This document shows, one piece after another, positions 36,101 to 47,162 of a DNA stretch of 64,000 bases (positions are counted from its first letter, which is position 1; each line of letters opens with the position of its first letter). The stretch is taken from NCBI GenBank assembly GCA_936450465.1, contig OW388291.1, positions 76,594,436 through 76,658,435 of the forward strand. Direction: 5' to 3'. A model generated the notes under the pieces. That model worked only from the letters and a program-made list of their open reading frames with translations. It searched no databases and was not told the DNA's origin. This stretch comes from Gibbula magus (lineage: Eukaryota; Mollusca; Gastropoda; Trochida; Trochidae). A program made the translations under genes and the position numbers.

Positions 36101-39100
36101 CTCATATCATGGCTGCTAGTATAACTGCAGGGACAAAGCCTGCAACACCCTTGTGGTAATGCAATGAATTGAAACCTGTGAGCATCGCTGAAACCATGGG
36201 TGATTATGTGCTGATATTCTTTGTAGCATTACAACCAAACCTTGGCAGTCTATGAGATCTACAAATCAGCTAACCATTAATTAGTCCAATTGTCAATTTG
36301 GCTACACCGTTTTTATATTCTTTATGTCATGGTTTATTTAACAATTAAAGAGCTGTATATATGTGTTGTTTTAAAAATGAAGAGATGTCATACAAATTAC
36401 ATATGATTGTGGTATCAAACAATTAAAAAGTTATTTAGTTCATAAAAAATCGGTGATTGTGTTGCTACATTGTTTATGTATACTACAAGCATACTTGATA
36501 CTAACAGTGAAATGCCAGGTAACACAAAAAGAACGTTCAGGTAAGTGGAGATTGGAGATAAAGAGTAAAAATGTGGAGTAAGTTGAGAATTTCTCTTCAA
36601 TGCAAATTTACAATAGTGATCTGTCCAACTAAATCTTAGTTTAAGTAGCTAAAACAAATGGCATAAATATTCATTATTGAATATTTCTTAACAAACACAA
36701 GATGGTAAATGGAACCTGCACTGACATTAGCAAGCTGCAATAACTTTCTTTACTTACTTTGTGACGATAAAAGGTATGAGATGGCCAACATGCATTGCTT
36801 CAGATGACGGACCACGCCCTGTGTACAGATAAAACGGTTTCTTCTTTTCATACATATCAAGTATCTGGTGCATGTCTCTGAAATGAAAATGTAATTCAAT
36901 TAAATTTTGGTTATAACTAGATAAAAGTATCATGGGCATTTTAGTAGTGCTTCATTTGCATTGCATTGTATATAGCCAAGGGAGGTAATAAAGCTTTCCC
37001 TTTGCCTTTATTTGCCCAAAGCCAGTGTATGTGAAGGGATTTATCTGGATATTGAAAGTGAAGGACATATTTGGGATTCTGCAGTTCTTTGGAGAAGTCA
37101 CAAATCTGATTAAATCACAGATCAGATGCCTGACTGATTGTCATCAGATGTTGTGCCAAAATATTACCATAAGTTCCATTGGCCTCACAAGCCAAAAATT
37201 ATAATACAATAACCGCCACTGCTAGATGTGATATAGGACACATGTTTGTAACTAGACCTCATTGAACCAAATTACCTGTGTGAAAAAAAAATGCCTCTTC
37301 TGATAAAATGATGAACTGGTTTTCCAGTGACCCTCTCCATCTTGTCAATGAGTGTTTGGTCTATTTTAGAACTTCCAAATCGAACTGAAATTGAAAACAA
37401 AATAAGAAAATGAAATCATGATTGATCATTGAAGTCACAAAGCTTAGCTTGATGAACCAGATGTTTTCTTGAGTGTGATCAAACAATGTTCAGATTATCT
37501 GATGGGCCCTTTTGATGGATGACTGTGCAGCTAAAGAAGATTTTACAATATATCTATGTATCCAATTTACTATTTGATTTATGATTTCAGTGTGTGAGGT
37601 ACACTTCTGCAACACCTCTGTTGTATTACGGTACACAATCCTCGGTCAGGTACATTTTTGGTTGGGATCTGAACCAAGAATGCAACAACTAATCACATGA
37701 TTTCCTGAGTTGAAACTAATGTCTAATGGATCTAAAAATTAAAAATAAATTAAAATTTTACTAAACTTTTATTAAATTATGACATCAAATATGGGATGTA
37801 CAGTACAATTTGATGTAGGCCCATGCACCGAACCAAAAGCCAAAATACTGCTGTTCAACTAACAGAGTTGTGAACCATTTCACCCCTAAGCCTCAAATAG
37901 GGAAACTCAAACTCAAATCTATCGCAGCCATTGATACTGTTTGATGTATTGTAGTTAGGGCTGTGTATTGCCTCAATGTTTGTATTGCGATACGTATTGC
38001 TGAACTGTAACGTATTGCAATACGCATCACAAATTCACAATACATTGCAAGATCCTCTGACAATGAAATATTTCTCAAGAAATCATTTTCACTGGTGCCT
38101 ATGATATGGCAACATGTTAAATGTACACTACATTCAAATTTTATACTTCTTTTTGCAGTTTAAACATGACACATTTGATAATATGACTTTCAGATCTTTA
38201 AAAAGATCATTAGTAATACAGTCCAACACACATTCTAGCACTTCACAATCATTTTCTTAATAGCCAGTAAAGGTGCCTTTTACAAGATAAATGAATTATT
38301 TGACTTAATATTTGTTGGTGCAATATATTGTGATATGAAATTCGTATTGCAATACATGAATTGCACAACTCTGTATTGCAAGATATTGGTATTGCAATAA
38401 TATTGCAGGCCTCAAAATGACCAATTTGGAAGCATCTGCTCCCTATTTATCCACTTTGTTCCCCATAATTTTGAGTTAGGAGCACACATACTCCTTGACA
38501 AATTTTCAGTTGTCACTTAAAAATCTCTATATTTACAAAATTATAACAATTTCCCACTACATTTGCTTTAATATGGTATTAAATATTAGCTAACTGAAAC
38601 AGTTCCTGCTTTATTCATTAACATAAGAAATTTCAACATCTATTTTTCTGTGTGCTCCTTGAAATTGTATTTTGCTCCTCAGAAAACAGAGTTAGGAGCG
38701 TAGTTGCTCTTTTCAAAAAATTCTTACTTTGAGGCCTGTATTGCACAGCAATTGTAGACTAGTCATCGTTTAGAACATCGTTGTTGAACTATCTATATAT
38801 GATCATTAATAAACAGGCAACAAGCATATTGATATCATTCGTAACTTCCCTTGTTTCACCTAATATAAATCACTCAGTACATATAACAAATCGGAATACT
38901 ATTCAGTGTTGGATTAATCAGATTGATTATATAGGCTATATTTTTTTTTAATTTTATAGAGGAAGAAAGTAAAATCTTACCAATCAATTTATCATAATCG
39001 ATTCCTTTAGCTGATGAACTCGCAACATTCCACGGATCCACTACATCTTCTTGCAATTCTGCCGAACCATCACCGATATTCATATTTTCAACAGCTGATG

Positions 39101-39116
39101 CTTGTTCGTCTGCCAT
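30178..39116 (-). CDS. WARS1: Cytoplasmic tryptophan--tRNA ligase, copy B (8 coding exons)
   Basis: Minus-strand exons: 39116-38981, 37384-37276, 36877-36758, 36010-35828, 32728-32515, 31950-31771, 31363-31223, 30336-30178. They join in frame to 413 aa. Exons 2, 3, 4, 5 and 7 have exactly the lengths of those in copy A, and the intron phases are the same, so the two genes arose by duplication. HVGH is at residues 111-114 and KMSAS at 292-296; QLTDDEK and [10 protein letters not shown] keep the tryptophan-site Gln, Glu and Gln. The N-terminus ([29 protein letters not shown]) is closer to human than copy A, and WHEP is absent. Exon 6 is 6 nt longer, from a microduplication of AAGCCAGCTTGT that gives KPACLKPA before the conserved ALMHS. 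The protein ends KLKYDY. It stands head to head with WDR25, as in human, so this is probably the ancestral copy. Confidence 0.95.
30383..30871. mobile_element. TTAA-flanked MITE (489 bp) in WARS1-B intron 7
   Basis: The terminal inverted repeats are AGGTACATCCATTGTG and CACAATGGATGCACCT. Exact TTAA sits at both edges (30379-30382 and 30872-30875). Part of the interior (GTCAAACGTAATTTTGGAA, ACTGTGCATGTAAATAGGA, GATGTTACTCGATTTTAATT) recurs at 42340-42505. piggyBac-like by target site. Confidence 0.8.
33131..34110. mobile_element. hAT-like element (980 bp) nested in the tandem repeat
   Basis: Ends are CAGTGATTGGGAAAG and its exact complement CTTTCCCAATCACTG. GAAGAT is present on both sides (33125-33130, 34111-34116). 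Removing the element plus one GAAGAT restores the repeat unit GAAGAAGATGA(A/T)AATAGG seen in the neighbouring copies, which proves insertion into the array. CAGTG termini fit hAT; the duplication seen is 6 bp rather than the usual 8. Confidence 0.75.
33292..33711 (-). pseudogene. N-terminal transposase fragment inside the hAT element
   Basis: 139-aa frame starting [20 protein letters not shown]. It has a basic start, a Ser/Thr/Asn/Asp-rich middle and FQDKWLNY near residue 103. This resembles the N-terminal part of hAT-derived proteins of the ZNF862/KIAA1586 type, which have a short basic start and an F/YQ-D-W-L motif. The RNase-H catalytic region and dimerisation domain are missing, so the element cannot move by itself. 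Family placement is by resemblance only. Confidence 0.45.
34872..35553. repeat. Tandem repeat family with GGGGGACAT(A/C) ends
   Basis: Starts near GATGTCCCCCGC and ends TTCGGGGGACATAATAAT. It has three copies of a unit with AGCAAAAGGCACCACTC, CACTAGGTCTAA and CCATGGAAACCAGAAAA, then a GGAATGACGGAATAAC microsatellite (35458-35502). Non-coding, in WARS1-B intron 4. Confidence 0.7.
36067..36265 (-). mobile_element. SINE body fragment
   Basis: TTTAATGCTGCTTTCAAGA, AAGCCTGCAACACCC and GAAACCTGTGAGCATCG match the body of the SINE at 27720-28050. The tRNA-like head is not clear in this copy. Related fragments occur at about 2185-2225 (and its mirror in the palindrome) and near 37600. Confidence 0.55.
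37940..38420. repeat. Repeat rich in ATTGCAATAC palindromes, WARS1-B intron 1
   Basis: GTATTGCAATAC-like motifs cluster at both ends (37975-38045 and 38320-38410), with CGTATTGCAATACG and GTATTGCAATACATG among them. It looks like a foldback repeat; boundaries are not defined. Confidence 0.4.
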
Positions 39117-39825
39117 ATTTCACTTTTCAGGTTTACGCCCAGATCTTGACTAAAACAAGTCGACGATCCTGTTTATATCGAATCGTTAAATTACAAACTT
39201 AAATCACTATTATAGAAGTCTGAATTGAATGTCAGAAGTCTTTCGTATTACACATGTGCAAACCTTATAAACATAGAAAGTAGTTGTGACAATATACCAA
39301 CACACGTGTTGCATCACCTGCAGACGACGAATGCCGATGTAACACAAGCTATGATTGGTCAATTATTGAAGTCCGTTGCTGTTGATCGAGTTGATTGGTT
39401 AAAAAAATCACCATTTCCAAAATGGCTGCGCCCACGTCTGCAGGCTTGCACAGGATTTCTTCTACTTTCTATCTTTGTTCCCTCGGGCATTATCATGATA
39501 CACTCACCATTGGTGTCATGTTGGATCACAGTTTTGGTAATGACTGTAATGTTACTGTAAGACTGTGATGACATAGCTGGTAATGATATGACGTACGATT
39601 CAAAGGGGGAAATAAAGTTTTAAATTTTCGGGCATTTTCATTTGGATTTGTTGGAGGATCGGTCGGTGGATATATTCGTAGGCGTTCGTAGACATAAGAA
39701 TTAGATGGATGTAGACAAACTTTATGCAATAATAATGAAAACAAAAATATTAACATCAACTTAAAACATTAATTACAGTGCGAGAGGGTATTTCGGATCA
39801 CTCGGACATTTATTTAAACCGGTAT
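39117..39825. other. WARS1-B upstream region, possible bidirectional promoter
   Basis: No coding frame. AAAATGGCTGCGCCCACG near 39420-39437 is a YY1-like, GC-richer stretch about 300 bp from the WARS1-B ATG. It could drive transcription both ways, including a non-coding first exon of WDR25, whose coding start is 3.2 kb further on behind a splice acceptor. Inference only. Confidence 0.3.
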
Positions 39826-40019
39826 AACTTTAGAATTGGTTCGCCACCTATTAGGGTTTCGGTTTAGGGTAAGTATTAGGGTTTAGGGTTAGGGTTAGTA
39901 TTAGGGTTTAGGGTTAGTGTTAGTGTTAGTATTAGGGTTTAGGGTTAGGGGTAGTGTTAGGTTTAGGGTTAGGGTTAATCTTTAGAATGTATTCAAGGTG
40001 GCGAACCAATTCTAAAGTT
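39826..40019. repeat. Telomere-like TTAGGG repeat between inverted repeats
   Basis: A perfect 24-bp inverted repeat (left 39826-39849, right 39996-40019; core TTAGAATTGGTTCGCCACCT) encloses about 146 bp. That interior is made of TTAGGG, TTTAGGG and TTAGTG units, about twelve with TTAGGG. All units run in the same direction. It is either an interstitial telomeric tract or the interior of a foldback element. Confidence 0.8.
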
Positions 40020-40314
40020 GCTCCTTTAAACCTATGGAGTGCAAACCTGGATGGATTTCTTCACTCAATGTGTTATTTTAAAGCTGTGTTATTGTTCTTC
40101 AAGATGAGATAATTGTTTCACGTCTTGGGAGCCGGGAGTTTATTTGCGCGCACAGAAACGAGCATACCTATCATTGTGTCAGCTGTCGCTTGCCCATCAG
40201 AAAAATTCACTCATTCAGGACAGCCCATTTAAGAAACAATAAAGTCAACTTACTAAATGTTAATATTTCTTTGCTTACCTTAACACTTCACCTATAAATT
40301 ACAATACAAATGAT

Positions 40315-41215
40315 TTTATACCCCCGCTACAAAGTAAGCGGGGGTATAGCGGTCATTCCGTCCGTCCTTCCGTCTGGTAAATTTTTTCCAAAACCGTCAA
40401 AGGTACATCAACCAAACATTGTACAGTTGTTAACCATGTTCTTCCGATCGCGCACAGACAATTTTCAATTTTCTGAGATTTAAATTTTTTGTCGTTTCCA
40501 TGGAAACATGGGACAAGTTTTCTCGGATACTGTTCAACCTAGGTGATTGGAATTTTGGTTATGAGTGCTCATGACCATACTCTTTATCGAGTTTGAAAAC
40601 CAGTTTCGAAATATTATTTTTCACGGAGTTATGGCCCTTGAATCCGAAATTTAACTTTGTACCAAAAGAGCTGTGATGCTCCAATGGGCCCAGGGGACAA
40701 GTTTTCTCGGCAACTATTACATCTAGGTGAAAGAAATTTAATCTGGAGATAGTCCAGATGATACTCTTCATCGAGTTCGAAAAACTAGTTCCAAAATATT
40801 ATTTTTTGGAGTTATGTCCCTTGAATCCGAAATTGAACTTTATACCATAAGAGCTGTGATGCTCCAATGGGGACAAGTTTTCTCGGCAACTATGACATCT
40901 AGGTGAATGAAGTTTTACATGTAGGTAGTCCAGATGATATTCTTCATCAAGTTCACAGTCCAGTTCCGAAATATTATTTTTTACAGAGTTATGAAGCCCT
41001 TGAATCTGTAATTGAACTTGGTACAAATTACCGGTGTGATGCTCTAATGGGAAAAATTAAGTTACCTGAAAAATATTACATCTGGGTGAATGAAATTTTG
41101 TAATAACAGTCAGTTCCTAAAATTATTTTGGACAATATTATGATGCTTGAAGCTGTTTTTTAAGTACCCTTCACATCTATAATTCTCAATGGAAGGATAG
41201 CAGATGGCGGGGGTA
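40315..41215. repeat. Repeat element with CCCCCGC ends and tandem core
   Basis: The left end has an internal hairpin (TACCCCCGCTACAAAGTAAG, CGGGGGTA) followed by TCCGTCCGTCCTTCCGTC; the right end has GGCGGGGGTATGTGAGC. Between them are about four diverged copies of a unit of 150-190 bp (TTTTCTCGGCAACTAT, CATCTAGGTGAA, GTCCAGATGATA, CCGAAATATTATTTTT, GAGTTATG). Non-coding. Confidence 0.65.
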
Positions 41216-41864
41216 TGTGAGCCATGCTCACTTTTTTCTTGTTATATCTGCCATATATGTTAAGAAATAAACAATTGATCGGACAACGTAGTTCAGGTAG
41301 TTCCAGATCACCATACTTTAGGGAACATTATAGCTTCGAACAGGCGAAAAAAATTAATAACTGTTGAATTGACGAAATATATTAACAATGTTGTGTAAAA
41401 TTTGAATATCTACAAATAATAATGTCTATCTGGTACACTATTTACGTCTACACGGCAGTAAATGTTAAATTTGTTTACAAGAAAAATACTGTTTGAATTG
41501 CAATGCTTGTTATTCGTAATATATACATCATAATTAATCTTTCTCACACATGTGTGTACTTAAACTAGTGGTTTTTTTGACAATTCCCCCTTTTTGTCCT
41601 TACAGGCATAATAGCCAGACGCGACCTCGTTTTGTCACGTGATCCGGAATACCCTGAAATGATCCGGAACTGCCGTAACGGTGGAGTATTTATTTGTCAG
41701 TTTTCACTATTAAATCCTGATTGCCTGGATCTCTTATTTTGATATGAGTTAGATGAAAGATGTCTTATACAGAAATTGTCTTTAAATTTTCTAAAAGTGT
41801 CTTTGCATACGCACATGCAGTCGCTCTTTCCTTAGTGATCCAGAATACCCCAACGTACTGTATT

Positions 41865-42520
41865 AAATATTCTGAGTGATAAACGGACAATGCACCATTA
41901 AAGGGGCCATTCTGTCGGCAAAATTGGATTTTGTGCATTACCTAAAATGAAAACACTCTATATTTTACCTAATTTTACAACATTTTAATGATTTTAGATA
42001 TACACTGATAGAAAGTTCACATAGTAACACATAGCGTGTCATAAAACTAATAAACAATTTGCTGTTATGCCGTAGCACACTTTTCCCCACTCGCAGCGCC
42101 GATGAATGGCTTCAGTTCTCTATGTTTTTATTTTCCAACAAATGTACGCTTGTCTTTATTAAGTTGTGAACTATTAATTCATCAAAATATTACCTTTATT
42201 ATTATCTTTTAACTTGACTGTGTTTTAATCATTTATTAGTGGCATATTTGTGTAAACGGGGATATATATCCTCTCGAATTTCGTTTCCACAAAAATTTCC
42301 CCGATAGAACCCTCCTTTTAAGGCATGATAGACACGTTTAATTAGTCAAACATAATTTTGGAAACTTATTCACAACAGACAAAAGGACAAATATGGATTA
42401 CATTGTTAGGTCGTATAAATACTGTGCATGTATAAAGGAGATAAAGTTTCGGTTTCTGCACATGTCAATATGATGTTGCTCAATTTTACTTGGAAACTAG
42501 ACTAGTAGCAATTGTCAAAA
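41865..42520. mobile_element. Nested MITEs upstream of WDR25
   Basis: The outer element is a relative of the MITE at 30383-30871: left part GGACAATGCACC at 41885-41896, right part GTCAAACATAATTTTGGAAA from 42343. It was split by the TTAA MITE at 41902-42317. The order of homology blocks matches the intact copy once the inner element is removed. Confidence 0.65.
41902..42317. mobile_element. TTAA-flanked MITE (416 bp), inverted copy of 22585-22993
   Basis: TTAA flanks at 41898-41901 and 42318-42321. Ends AGGGGCCATTCTGTCGG and CCGATAGAACCCTCCTT, interior blocks CACTCGCAGCGCCGATGAAT and AATTTCGTTTCCAC; these are the complements of the intron copy in LRRC73. No open frame. Confidence 0.75.
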
Positions 42521-42623
42521 ATTTTGTCCCAAGCCATTTCAAGTTTTGTATTTTTCAAAATCTTATACCTTTTAAAATATGTGACTTGTATGTTTCAGAC
42601 TGAAATCACTCTATCTTGGCGAG

Positions 42624-45600
42624 ATGGATCTCTTGCAATCATATGATGTCAGCTCTGAAGAGAGTCAAGATGAACAAGTAGAAATGTCAAATATTTCTGG
42701 ACAAGAAAATGAACTTAACACCAAAGAGGCAAGGCAGAACTTTTTTGGAATTGATTTCAGTGATGATGACCATGTAGATCAAGAAGGTGATGATGGTGGT
42801 GGTGGTAGCAAATCTCTTGGTATAGAGAATTCTGAGTTGGAAGTTCCTGAGAGTAATTTCTGGTCTGCTTTATCAGCTGAAGATTTGCTGACAGCTAAAG
42901 AACAAAGCAATCAGCTATCAACAAGCAATTTTGAAGAACAGAAATCATTTCAGAAATATAAAAGTTCAAATCAAAATCAAAGCTTTAAGAGAACACATGA
43001 AAAATCTTGGCAAGAGATACCTTGTAAGAATGCAAAAACAGAATCTTCCAATATCCATCAACATGTTGTTCCTACAAGTATGAAGAAGATATTTTACGTG
43101 CACCATAAGGTCAAACCAGGTGTTCATTCCCAACACAGAAACCGGCCAGTTGAAAGTGAGGAGTGTCACATTACAGCTCATGGGGGTGTTGTCAACAGAG
43201 TGAAATGGAACATTCCACAATTCAGTCACTTGTTCCTGTCAGCAAGTATGGACTCAACTGTGAAAGTGTGGAATGCTTGGTCTAATGATAACTTGCCAAT
43301 GAGAGAACTGAGGCATCATGGGAAGGCTGTGAAAGATGCAGAATGGAGCTCTGATGGTCGGAATATTCTCAGTTGCAGCTATGACAGAACAGCTGTTTTG
43401 TCTGATGTTGAAACTGGTAAGTTTAATCGTAATATAACATTGTCTTGTTTAGTGTTGACTTGAAGTTTTATCAAATTTTTTAATTAACTCATAACACAGT
43501 ACTTAGTTTTCTTGATTATTACCCACATTTGTGAAAATAACCGAGTTAATATTATTGATATGAGCACATGTGCACATATCATGTTTGCCTAGCAACCATT
43601 GTTTCACAGCGACTTCCCGTATTTTGTTGTCTGTGATGTCATAAAGCGCCGCAAAAGAGGTTGGCCATTTACTGGGTAATTTTACGTGAAGCAAATGGAC
43701 TAGAATAGGTTATAAAGAAATGATTACACTCGAAAGTGCGTCATATGTCTTTTACAAAACCTGTTCAAATTTATGTATAACCATCGCTTTCGCTCGGGCA
43801 GTACAAGTATTCACACTCGTTTCGTAAAAGTCATATGACACACTTCCTCGGGTAATAATCTCTATGTATGTATTGCTGATCATGCAGGATACATCTTTAT
43901 TCTGCTTCTGCTAAATGTGAAGTTGGCCTACTAGATATTCACTTACTGAAAAAATCAATTAAATAAATGTGGCTTAGTATTAATGCCAAATAAGAACCAA
44001 TTTGAAACACACTGACATTATATTTGTTTCCTAAATTAAAGGTAAAGCTGTGTGTCAGCTAGATCACAGCTCTTATGTGACATGTGTCAAGTTCAACCCT
44101 GTACGGAGAAGTCAGGTGCTCACTGGATCTACAAACTCTGTGCTTCATTGGGATGTGAGAACTCCTCACACTGCATGCAGAGAATTCAAGTATAAAGATG
44201 ATATGGGGCAGGTATATGTCATTCAAGTTCTTGAAAGTATGTACTAAATGTGTGGGAACAAACGAATTTATATTTATAAAATTCATGTTGACAGTGCTGA
44301 ATTAATTAATTGTAAAAAATAGCTATGACAAACCATCTGCTCATTGGTTCTTTCATGAAATCAGAATTATGGTTTTTTTCAATAATTTTTGTCGAAAGAA
44401 ATTATCACTAAACATTACTTAAAATGGTTTTAATTTCTTTATTGATCTATTAATAATTCCTCTATCTATTCAAAATCATTCTATGGTAACTATAATCTCT
44501 ACCATGCATTGATGATATGATAATATATTAATTGTCACAGAACAAATAGCAATATTATGAAGAATTGAAATCTAACGTGTATGATACTCCATCAACATGA
44601 CAGGTGCAGGACCTGTTGTTCAGTCGAGATGGGAACGTGTTGTTCACCTGTACGGACATGGTGACGAGAGATTCTGCGGATCGTAACGTCATGGCCTGGG
44701 ATTATCACTCCGGGGTCACTCTCTCCAACCAGATATACCAGGTGGGTTTGTTTGGGTGAGTTTGGAAAGCTGTCTGCCCACCAGCAAAAAACTGATGAAT
44801 GTCTGATGGGCCAGTGGCAATAATGACCAGCAAAAATCGCCTGGATGTGGGGTTTTCAATGAATTAGTGTCTATGCTTTGCAGAGCTGGCCAAATTTTGA
44901 GAAATACAATTTCAAATATTATTTAGTTCACTGAGTGAGTACATCTCTTGACACATTGTGAATATAAAATAAGATTGCATTAGGTATTCCACAGCTATCA
45001 TTCAAATAATGAATGATAATTGTTAACAATTTTTACAAAAGCAAAACCACAAGATGTTCTTCAATCAGCCCTGTAATCTGAAATCATTTCAAAACTGCAA
45101 CTTTTAATATTTCCAATGTATGAATGATAATGCAGTAAAGCTAATTCAGGATTTTAATTTAAATCTCTGCTATTGCTTTTCTTTTTATCAAATAAGTATT
45201 GGTGAGGTATCAATATAAGCAAAAGTCTTGCTTGTTTACCAAACCAGATTCTCTATGAATAAAAATACGTTTAAACCATAAGTAGGAACAAATAATATAA
45301 TGCCACAGATGTGAAAAAAGATCCCCTTTTGAAAAATATCAATTCATTATGTATTCAAAGAATGAATATATGTATACATCTTTCTCCAGGAGCGCTACTC
45401 ATGTACCCGTCTGAAGCTGCACCCGAGTTCAGGTCACTTCCTGGCCCAGTCTCACGGAGGGTACATCGCCTTGTTCTCCACTAACCGTCCCTTCAAGATG
45501 CTCCGCTCCAAGAGGTTCGAGGGCCATACGGTAAGGGTCATACAATAGAAACCAAGTTTATTTGCTAGTAGTACCAAACCATTCATCTGTGGTTCAATTA

Positions 45601-46104
45601 CAGGCAACAGTCTATGCTATGAGGCCAGAAGCCAAAAACTCCATTAGTGTATACTAAGTTTATATTGTACAATTAAACATTAGATGAACTCGAGATTTTG
45701 ATTTTCTCTTTACATTACTAGAAATTATGTTAATCAATTATATATGCATTGATTTTATTGTATTCTGTCCATGGTCAAAAGCTTGTGAACTCGGCTAATA
45801 GGCGGAATACGGTGTAGATTTACATTTCACTTCAAGGCTGGTTGCATATATATATATTAAATATATAAATATCATATTCCAGCTGCTAGGTTACAGTATC
45901 GGGTTTGACGTGAGTCGGGATGGAAGCCTGGTCTACAGTGGCAGCTCTGATGGGAGGATTCATTGCTACGACTACCAAACAGGGAAACTGAAGAAATCTC
46001 TCGTCACAGATCTCGGAGTGTGTATGGATGTGTCCTGTCACCCTGTGTTATCATCCTCACTTGTCAGCTGTAGTTGGGGAGGCAATGTAAAGGTCTTTTA
46101 CTGA
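42624..46104 (+). CDS. WDR25: WD repeat-containing protein 25 (5 coding exons)
   Basis: Exons 42624-43416, 44042-44211, 44604-44741, 45390-45530 and 45883-46104 join in frame to 487 aa (human 544 aa). The N-terminal about 180 residues are acidic and Ser-rich (DVSSEESQDE), as in the family. The C-terminal part is a WD40 propeller related to the splicing factor CDC40/PRP17: blades end VKVWNAWS, VLSDVET, LHWDVRT, MAWDYHS, IALFST, IHCYDYQT, VKVFY. The stretches TRDSADRNVMAWD, SNQIYQERYSC and CHPVLSSSLVSCSWGG identify WDR25 rather than CDC40. The protein ends at the last blade, normal for WDR25. TTTCAG at 42593-42598, just upstream of the ATG, looks like an acceptor, so a non-coding 5' exon probably exists. 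Its role is not well established; homology hints at mRNA processing. Confidence 0.93.
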
Positions 46105-46385
46105 CCAATCATCTTATGGGGAGGCAATGTCATGGTCTTTCACTGACCAATCACCATTTGGTAGGGAATATCTATCTTTCATTGACCAATAAGTTTATGG
46201 GAGAGAATGACAAGGTCTTTCACTGACAATCATCTTTTGAGGGGAATGCCAAGGTCTTTCACTGACAATCATCTTTTGAGGGGAATGTCAAGGTCTTTCA
46301 CTGACCAATCATCTTACGGGAGGGAATGTCAAGGTCTTTCACTGACCAATCATCTTATGTGAGGGAATTGTCACAATTTGAATTT
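46075..46385 (+). repeat. 42-bp array copying the WDR25 stop region into its 3' UTR
   Basis: The first unit is the last coding stretch itself (W-G-G-N-V-K-V-F-Y-stop, 46075-46104, then CCAATCATCTTA). The second unit starts exactly 42 bp on, at 46117, and would read WGGNVMVFH-stop in the same frame. Five to six further, increasingly diverged copies follow, marked by AAGGTCTTTCACTGAC. The array therefore arose by tandem duplication of the coding end. Confidence 0.85.
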
Positions 46386-47160
46386 AATGTTTAGAGTATG
46401 TTTGAAAAATATATCAAGCATGATCGAGACACTTTTTTATTGCATATATGACAAAATTATTGTCACACCTTTAGAGAAATGCATGTGGTATGTCTTGATA
46501 CGCTCTTGGAAGAATCTCCTTTAGATGTGTGCATCTATATGTGCCAAGGTGAAAATATGTTAATTGTTCTTTCTTATTTATTTTGTTAATGAATCACACT
46601 TTTGTTCTTCATTTTAATCTTAATTTGATTTAGAAATACTTACAATGACTTGAAGTCTGGCTTGTAAGTTTTTTTTATAAAAAATCTGGATGTCTTACCA
46701 TGTTTTTTTTCCTAGCTATGTGGCAGGTTTTGGATTCTTATACCGCTGCCGTTATATAATTTGCTTATTTAAGGCAAATTTCCCATTCAAGTTCCTATTT
46801 CAACTTCAAGTCATATTTCACAGTTTAGTATGTTAGTAGTAGTTGTGACACTCTCTTATGACCATCCTTCAATTCTTCTCTAACCTTTTAACTTTAAAAC
46901 TTCTTCTGTATCTTCCTAATCATATAGCATCTGGATACTTTCCTCCACAAAGTTAACAGTACTTCCTTCACCTCAGTAGCCACTTCAGTAGCCATTACAA
47001 CTGCCATGAGTTAGAACTTGTTTGACGAAATGTACTGTCATGCCACACATGTTGCAGGGTTTGTTTCAAGCAATATCACAGTTATTTGAAAGTTCATGTC
47101 TTTTCTTAATTCAACTTAATAAGATTACCAGGCATGTTGAGGTACTTCAGTACTTCAGTG
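46386..47160. other. WDR25 downstream region
   Basis: AT-rich and non-coding, presumably 3' UTR and spacer. No repeat boundary or coding frame recognised. Confidence 0.35.
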
Positions 47161-47162
47161 GC

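Noticed and set aside
42624..46104. CDC40/PRP17 as the identity of the WD40 gene
   Set aside because: The closest blocks (TRDSADR-x-V-AWD, SNQI-x-ER, CSWGG) and total length fit WDR25, the CDC40-related paralogue.
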